DNA of 13,801 bases from DALYDK01 sp031973215. GTDB lineage: Bacteria > Patescibacteriota > Saccharimonadia > Saccharimonadales > CAIOMD01. The notes beneath the pieces were generated by a model. That model was not told where the DNA came from. It searched no databases and saw nothing but the letters and a program-made list of their open reading frames with translations. Numbering within the stretch: position 1 is the first letter of the stretch; every line of letters starts with the position of its first letter. Positions 1 to 4,456 of this stretch are shown here, piece after piece. Location of the stretch: positions 1 through 13,801 of the forward strand of contig DALYDK010000010.1 in assembly GCA_031973215.1 (NCBI GenBank), written 5' to 3'. The translations under genes and the position numbers were made by a program.

Positions 1-3000
1 CCCTACAAAAAGGCGCTAGCAATGTGCTAACAGTAGGCAACACAGGCGCTACAACACTAAAGAACACAGTAGACTCAACCACCGCCTTTCAGGTGCAGAA
101 TACCAGTGGGGTAACTGGGTTCAACTTTGACACAACCAACAGGTCTCTGGCTGTAAATGGCTACAATACAACACCAGATTACAACTGGACTACAAGAGCA
201 AGTTCAGCAAATAATGATTGGCAATCAGTTGCCTATGGGAATAATACATTTGTAGCTGTTGCAAATGATGGTATTAGTAACAGTGTCATGACTAGCCCAG
301 ATGGCATAACCTGGACAACTCGAACAGCCTCAAGTAGCAACTACTGGTACTCGGTTACATATGGGAATGGTCAATTTGTTGTAGTAGGCTCAGCTTCGTT
401 TGGATTAAGTCGGGTCATGACTAGCCCAGATGGCATAACCTGGACAACTCGAACAGCCGCTGCCAGCAATCCATGGGTTTCTGTTACTTATGGTAACGGT
501 CTATTTGTTGCTGTATCACAGAGTGGGTCAGGCAATCGGGTCATGACTAGCCCAGATGGTATTACTTGGACATCTCGAACATCTGCTGCGGACAATACTT
601 GGCAATCTGTTACTTATGGTAACGGTCTATTTGTTGCTGTTGCTTGGAGCGGTACCAACAATCGCGTAATGACCAGTCCAGATGGTATAACTTGGACATC
701 GAGATCTACGGCTTCTCTTGACTATAGCTGGCAGTCAGTTACCTACGGTAATAATAAGTTCGTCGCCGTATCTTCAAATAACAAAATTATGCTTTCCCAG
801 AACGGTATTGATTGGTCTGAAGTTCCAGCAATAGCTAATACAAATACCAACTGGCGCTCAATTAGTTATGGCAATGGCATATTCGTAGCAGTCGGTGATT
901 ATGGTTCCTCTGGAAAAAATACCATGACCAGTCTTAACGGTGTAGATTGGTCATTCGTAGCTGAATCTGTATCGGATAATTGGACATCGGTTACATATGG
1001 AAACGGTCGTTTTGTTGCTGTTGCTTGGAGCGGCTCCAGCAACCTCGTCATGACAGCTGACTTTAGCAGAGCTGATTCGTTAATTGTCAATGGTAACTCA
1101 AAAATTAATGGTGTGTTAAGAATAGATGATACCGCAACTTCTAACGGTGCTATTGTAGATAAATGGGTAGGGCGTACTACTCCGGCTTCAAACCGATTTT
1201 ATACCTCAGTTGCATATGGTAACGGTACATATGTAGCAGTAAATGTAGATGGTTCTGGCGACAATGTCATGACCAGCCCCGACGGCATTACCTGGACTTC
1301 TCGTACTGGCGCAGCTAACCATGCTTGGTATGGTGTCACTTACGGCAATGGCCTCTTCGTCGCGGTTGCTTTAGGTGTTAATTCATCAGTAGGTAATAAT
1401 ACGGCTGGTAACCGTGTCATGACCAGCCCCGACGGTATTACCTGGACTTCTCGTACTACTTCAGGTGCAACTGGCACTAATAGGTGGACAGATGTAACCT
1501 ATGGCAACGGAACTTTTGTTGCGGTTTCATCGGATGGTGGAACACAGCATGTTATGACAAGTACAGACGGCATTAACTGGACGATAAGAACTTCGGCTAA
1601 TGACTACTGGTGGAACGGTGTCACCTACGGTAACGGCTTATTTGTCGCAGTGGCATGGAGTGGCACCGGAAACCGCGTCATGACTAGTACAGATGGCATC
1701 ACCTGGACTGCCCGTACCACACCTGCAAATAATGACTGGCTTGATGTTGTTTATGGCAATGGCTTATTTGTTGCAATTGCAAGTACCGGCACCGGCAACC
1801 GTGTCATGACTAGCCCTGACGGCATAACCTGGAACACAAGGACATCTGCCGCAGACTATAACTGGAGTGATATAACCTACGGCGACGGTCTTTTTGTTGC
1901 AATTGCAGCTTCTGGGACTGGCAACCGTGTCATGACTAGCACAAATGGCATCTTATGGCAGTTGAAGCAGACACCTGCTGACAACAGCTGGCAAGGTGTA
2001 ACTTATGCCAATAACAGGTTTGTGGCAGTTTCTGCATCTGGAAGTAGTGACAGGGCTATGACTATGGACAGAAATCAATTAAGCGGCTTGGTTGTTGAAA
2101 CTGGCTCATCGCTCGCAGGTCAAGTTGCTATAACCGTTGACCATGACAGTGCTCTAAAAATACAAAATACTGCCGGCAACTTCTCACTAAAAGTCAATAC
2201 TACGGGCCAACGACTAGAAATTGAAGATGGTAGAATTTGGGTTAGCAAAGGAACGGATGTTGGTGGTTCAATTACTTTCTTTAACCCAACCAAAACAGGT
2301 GGCGCGGCGAACGAGTGGGCAATTTACAATATGACTGGTGGATATGGCAACTCACTACAATTTTGGAACTATCCAGCTAGTGGAGGCTCATATGCGAGGG
2401 TGAAAATAGACGATAGTAGTACAGGCGCATTTCTAACAATTGCTGGAGCAAATTCATGTACTATTGGTAATGGATTAGGTGCCACTTCTTGTACATCAGA
2501 TTCTCGCCTAAAAAACATTGATGGCAATGCTACTGGTAACTTGGCTAAAATTATGCAACTCCAACCAACATACTATAAGTGGAAAAATGATCCTACCGGT
2601 ACGCAACGGCTTGGTCTAATTGCTCAGAATGTTCAAAGTGTCCTACCTGAATTTGTCACCATAGGAAGCGATGGCTACCTACAGTTAGATTATGGAAGTA
2701 TGGTCACTCCTCTCATCGGCGCAGTCCAAGAACAACAAGCCATGATAACAGACGCCCAAAGCCGCTTGAGCAGCCTAGAAAACTCCATCCAACCAGCCTC
2801 TAACAACATCCTAGATCTTACTAATGGTGGCACCATACAAGGCAACCTAAATGTAGTAGGCAACCTTAATGTCACCGGCCCAGTTACTATGAAGAGCCTA
2901 ACCGTAACAGACGATGTAGTAATAGCTGGCAACCTCACCGTCCAAAATGTAACCGTAGCTAACATAACTATAAATGGCCATATAATAACTGCCGGTAACG

Positions 3001-3326
3001 CCCCAGTAGCAACAGCTGGTACAGCAGCAGGTACAGAAGACACCCAAAACAACATACCAGCCCCTCAAGTTACTATAGAAGGCAACGACACCAGCGGAAC
3101 AATAACCATAGTAGCCGGCGCCAATACTGCCACAGGCACATTAGTAGAGGTTAATTTCGACAAACAATTCACTAAAACACCTAAAGTGGTACTAACAGCT
3201 GGCAATGAAAAAACTTCAGAAATAAGATTCTTTAGGTCTGCCGAAACTGGCAAGTTCTTAATTAACCTGAAAGATGCTCCACAAGCTAACCAAACATACC
3301 AGTTCGACTACTTTGTAGTTGAATAG
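1..3326 (+). CDS. Giant tail-fibre-like surface protein: two 7-repeat propeller blocks plus Peptidase_S74 chaperone domain (5' partial)
   Basis: The reading frame is open to the window edge (codons run from base 3), so the GTG at 24 is internal and the N-terminus is missing. Residues below count from that GTG. Residues 1-50 are fibre-type beta modules (LTVGN, AFQVQN). Residues 53-345 and 381-680 each hold seven repeats of about 42 residues with the pattern VTYGNGxFVAV...VMTSPDGITW, which I read as two beta-propellers. Residues about 825-905 match the Peptidase_S74 intramolecular chaperone (SDSRLKNI at 825, then LGLIAQNV and a Q-rich helix). In phage fibres and endosialidases this domain trimerises and self-cleaves before the Ser of the Ser-Asp pair. 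A coiled coil (902-921), hydrophobic beta-repeats (930-990) and an unnamed C-terminal beta domain (1016-1100) follow. It is probably an exported surface fibre or adhesin. The ligand is unknown. A prophage tail protein is less likely because no phage genes are nearby. Confidence 0.9.
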   Translation, partial: LQKGASNVLTVGNTGATTLKNTVDSTTAFQVQNTSGVTGFNFDTTNRSLAVNGYNTTPDYNWTTRASSANNDWQSVAYGNNTFVAVANDGISNSVMTSPDGITWTTRTASSSNYWYSVTYGNGQFVVVGSASFGLSRVMTSPDGITWTTRTAAASNPWVSVTYGNGLFVAVSQSGSGNRVMTSPDGITWTSRTSAADNTWQSVTYGNGLFVAVAWSGTNNRVMTSPDGITWTSRSTASLDYSWQSVTYGNNKFVAVSSNNKIMLSQNGIDWSEVPAIANTNTNWRSISYGNGIFVAVGDYGSSGKNTMTSLNGVDWSFVAESVSDNWTSVTYGNGRFVAVAWSGSSNLVMTADFSRADSLIVNGNSKINGVLRIDDTATSNGAIVDKWVGRTTPASNRFYTSVAYGNGTYVAVNVDGSGDNVMTSPDGITWTSRTGAANHAWYGVTYGNGLFVAVALGVNSSVGNNTAGNRVMTSPDGITWTSRTTSGATGTNRWTDVTYGNGTFVAVSSDGGTQHVMTSTDGINWTIRTSANDYWWNGVTYGNGLFVAVAWSGTGNRVMTSTDGITWTARTTPANNDWLDVVYGNGLFVAIASTGTGNRVMTSPDGITWNTRTSAADYNWSDITYGDGLFVAIAASGTGNRVMTSTNGILWQLKQTPADNSWQGVTYANNRFVAVSASGSSDRAMTMDRNQLSGLVVETGSSLAGQVAITVDHDSALKIQNTAGNFSLKVNTTGQRLEIEDGRIWVSKGTDVGGSITFFNPTKTGGAANEWAIYNMTGGYGNSLQFWNYPASGGSYARVKIDDSSTGAFLTIAGANSCTIGNGLGATSCTSDSRLKNIDGNATGNLAKIMQLQPTYYKWKNDPTGTQRLGLIAQNVQSVLPEFVTIGSDGYLQLDYGSMVTPLIGAVQEQQAMITDAQSRLSSLENSIQPASNNILDLTNGGTIQGNLNVVGNLNVTGPVTMKSLTVTDDVVIAGNLTVQNVTVANITINGHIITAGNAPVATAGTAAGTEDTQNNIPAPQVTIEGNDTSGTITIVAGANTATGTLVEVNFDKQFTKTPKVVLTAGNEKTSEIRFFRSAETGKFLINLKDAPQANQTYQFDYFVVE
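180..1058 (+). repeat. First propeller block: seven ~42-aa repeats
   Basis: Seven in-frame repeats (residues 53-345 of the partial protein) share W-T-x-R-T, then W-x-x-V-T-Y-G-N-G-x-F-V-A-V, then V-M-T-S-P-D-G-I-T-W. The SPDGITW segment resembles, but is not identical to, the Asp-box of sialidase-type propellers. Blades 5 and 6 are the most divergent, with SQNGIDW and SLNGVDW. Blade 7 stops at VMTAD with no DGITW. Seven units suggest one closed seven-bladed propeller. At DNA level, 285-329 and 414-458 are identical over 45 bases. Confidence 0.85.
1164..2063 (+). repeat. Second propeller block: seven ~42-aa repeats
   Basis: Seven further repeats (residues 381-680) have the same pattern as the first block, separated from it by about 35 residues of non-propeller linker (SLIVNGNSKINGVLRIDD). 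Blade 2 carries an insertion (GVNSSVGNNTAG). The last blade again ends at AMT without the DGITW strand. The first blade of each block begins with a lone W-x-x-R strand, as expected if the first and last strands close the ring. Confidence 0.85.
2496..2740 (+). other. Peptidase_S74 intramolecular chaperone domain
   Basis: The encoded segment starts SDSRLKNIDG and continues through QLQPTYYKWKND, RLGLIAQNVQSVLPEFV and the final VTPLIGAVQEQQ helix. This is the hallmark order of the S74 family. Ser825-Asp826 would be the autocleavage site (residue numbers from the GTG at 24). About 195 residues lie beyond the chaperone, whereas in many phage fibres it is at the very C-terminus. Confidence 0.88.
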
Positions 3327-3334
3327 GTTGCTTC

Positions 3335-3393
3335 AACTTTATACGCTAAAGTTTAACAAAGCGCCGGAGTGCTTATATCTCTTGGCATAAGAG
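3335..3393 (+). terminator. Three tandem hairpins after the fibre gene (possible terminator)
   Basis: Three hairpins follow the stop codon: AACTTTA/TAAAGTT (3335-3341 with 3347-3353), AAGCGC/GTGCTT with tetraloop CGGA (3359-3374, one G-U pair), and CTCTT/AAGAG (3379-3393). None is followed by a good U-run, so intrinsic termination is uncertain. They may instead protect the mRNA 3' end. Confidence 0.4.
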
Positions 3394-3426
3394 CTGTTAA
3401 AAACCAACAACCATACATAAATAAAA

Positions 3427-3440
3427 TATACACCTGTGCA
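3427..3440. promoter_or_regulatory. Operator-like palindrome O1 (upstream copy)
   Basis: The site reads TATACACCTGTGCA and is the exact reverse complement of 3521-3534. Its core ACA-CC-TGT is an inverted repeat. Its centre lies 94 bp from O2, about nine helical turns at 10.5 bp per turn, which would suit DNA looping or same-face binding. Function is inferred. Confidence 0.55.
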
Positions 3441-3520
3441 ATATATCCACACAAAAATTTGAAATGACTCAACTAAATAAATATTAACAGTTATAAAAAT
3501 GCGAATTTCGCTAAATAAAA

Positions 3521-3536
3521 TGCACAGGTGTATAAT
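3521..3536 (+). promoter_or_regulatory. Promoter -10 TATAAT overlapped by operator-like palindrome O2
   Basis: A consensus TATAAT sits at 3531-3536, six bases before the ATG at 3543, so transcription is predicted to start at or next to that A. The palindrome TGCACAGGTGTATA (3521-3534) covers the first four bases of the -10 box, so a bound protein would block RNA polymerase. The -35 region (about 3507-3513) does not match consensus. The gene's own Cas2-like product is the natural candidate repressor, but nothing proves this. Confidence 0.6.
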
Positions 3537-3542
3537 TTATAT

Positions 3543-4106
3543 ATGGCAAAAAATGATACAACAAGTGCTATAGTTGACGGGATACTAAAGGCAGCAGTAA
3601 TAACTGGTGGTATTTCTATGGCTTTAATTGCGCCCAATATCATAAAATACCTAGATCCAGCGACAAAAAAATTTCTTAAAAATCTTGATGAACGCTCAAA
3701 GGAGAGGGAAATTCGAAGGTGTCTAGTATATGCATTAAGAGAAAGTTTAATAACTGAACATTACCAGCATGGAATTGAAATAAGCAAAAAAGGTAAAAAA
3801 CGTTTAAAAAAAGCCGAATATAATGGACTGGTAATCGATCATACTAATAAGTGGGACAATAGTTGGAGGCTAGTATTCTTTGACATCCCAGCGCTTAAAA
3901 ATAAAAATAGAGCACAATTTACAAGAAAATTAAGACAATTGGGTTTTCAGCCATTACAGCAAAGTATCTGGATAATTCCTTATGAGTGTAAAAATGAGGT
4001 TGCTTTTGTGACAGAAACCCTTGGCATCTCTAAGTTCGTAACTTATATTACAACTCGCCATATTGACCACGAAGATCTGTTAAAGAAAAGATTTTCACTT
4101 AAATAA
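3543..4106 (+). CDS. PaaX/Cas2-like small protein with N-terminal hydrophobic segment; not tied to CRISPR
   Basis: I start at the ATG at 3543 (MAKNDTTSAI, 187 aa). A GTG 15 bases upstream is in frame but lies in the operator and overlaps the promoter. Residues about 6-28 are hydrophobic (AAVITGGISMALIAPNII) and may be a membrane segment. Residues 45-90 are basic and look like a degenerate winged helix (REIRRCLVYALRES, then LKKAEYNGLVID). Residues 100-187 fit the Cas2-like ferredoxin fold found at the C-terminus of PaaX regulators: WRLVFFDIP, then FTRKLRQLGFQPLQQSIWI. Proteins of this kind in Patescibacteria are often labelled Cas2. There is no CRISPR array, cas1 or other cas gene in the window, so I infer a regulatory or nucleic-acid-binding role. 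No Shine-Dalgarno sequence fits, consistent with a leaderless mRNA. Confidence 0.85.
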   Translation: MAKNDTTSAIVDGILKAAVITGGISMALIAPNIIKYLDPATKKFLKNLDERSKEREIRRCLVYALRESLITEHYQHGIEISKKGKKRLKKAEYNGLVIDHTNKWDNSWRLVFFDIPALKNKNRAQFTRKLRQLGFQPLQQSIWIIPYECKNEVAFVTETLGISKFVTYITTRHIDHEDLLKKRFSLK

Positions 4107-4108
4107 AA

Positions 4109-4124
4109 TAAACAGGTGTGCATT
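4109..4124. promoter_or_regulatory. Operator-like palindrome O3 (after the stop codon)
   Basis: The core ACAGGTGT (4112-4119) recurs two to three bases after the TAA of the Cas2-like gene. On the opposite strand it reads AATAAAATGCACACCTGT, sharing 13 bases (AATAAAATGCACA) with the flank of O2. It lies about 90 bp upstream of the T-box promoter, so it could also influence ileS. Function is inferred. Confidence 0.5.
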
Positions 4125-4202
4125 TTATTAATCAAATGGTTTGAAAATACAGGCTTTTTGTTAAAGATATGTAAAAAGTGTAGTGATGTAATAAAATAAC
4201 GG

Positions 4203-4211
4203 TGGTATAAT
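4203..4211 (+). promoter_or_regulatory. Extended -10 promoter for the T-box/ileS transcript
   Basis: TGGTATAAT is a perfect extended -10 element (TGn plus TATAAT). No clear -35 is visible at 17 bp, which extended -10 promoters tolerate. The predicted start is about 4218-4220, giving a leader of roughly 237 bases before ileS. Confidence 0.7.
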
Positions 4212-4218
4212 AGTTTTT

Positions 4219-4425
4219 GACAATTTGACAGATACGCTTCGCTTTAACCAGCGGATGAGTGGTCATCAGCCACGAAGTACAAGGAAGAAATAGATTAATC
4301 TAAAGTAGAACCTTGCGCAACAGAAACTCGCGTTAGCAGTTGTAATTAAGTAACCACTGGTTATTCGGATGGTACCTTCCGCACTTTTATTTAAGCGGGA
4401 TCCGAAAAGAACTAGTGGATTTTTT
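4219..4425 (+). promoter_or_regulatory. T-box riboswitch (isoleucine) in the ileS leader
   Basis: It senses the charging state of tRNA-Ile to control ileS. Visible parts in order: a short Stem I (CTTC 4237-4240 with GAAG 4274-4277; GTGG 4259-4262 with CCAC 4270-4273) whose loop holds AUC at 4265-4267, an Ile codon followed by A; Stem II (AAGG 4281-4284 with CCTT 4311-4314) with GAA and AGTA facing each other as in an S-turn; an H-type Stem IIA/B pseudoknot (TGCG 4314-4317 with CGCG 4329-4332; CAAC 4318-4321 with GTTG 4339-4342); and the antiterminator (TTCGGA 4364-4369 with TCCGAA 4401-4406; TTCCGC 4377-4382 with GCGGGA 4395-4400) around the 7-base bulge TGGTACC (4370-4376). UGGU can pair with the ACCA end of uncharged tRNA. 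Whether control is transcriptional or translational is unclear. Confidence 0.9.
4354..4425 (+). terminator. Possible terminator of the T-box expression platform
   Basis: CCACTGG (4354-4360) can pair with CTAGTGG (4412-4418), and six T residues follow (4420-4425). This helix encloses the antiterminator rather than competing with it. A weaker competing hairpin, GATCC (4399-4403) with GGATT (4417-4421), would disrupt the antiterminator 3' strand. One of these probably forms the OFF state, but I cannot tell which. Confidence 0.45.
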
Positions 4426-4456
4426 AATTATTAATTTAAAAAGGAAATAATTAGCT

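Noticed and set aside
180..2063. Reading the large gene as a prophage tail-fibre gene because of the S74 domain
   Set aside because: No phage structural, lysis or integrase genes in the window; neighbours are housekeeping, and such proteins occur in Patescibacteria genomes outside prophages.
2690..3253. Minus-strand ORFs under the first fibre gene, and similar ones at 10404-13431
   Set aside because: Antisense shadows of repeat-rich coding DNA; hydrophobic composition arises from reverse-complemented Thr/Asn/Val codons.
3543..4106. Annotation as CRISPR Cas2 adaptation nuclease
   Set aside because: No CRISPR array, cas1 or effector gene in the window, and the protein has an extra N-terminal half as in PaaX-type proteins.
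3427..4124. Flanking inverted repeats as the ends of a small mobile element
   Set aside because: The repeats are short palindromes, one lies on a -10 box, there are no target-site duplications, and the gene is not a transposase.
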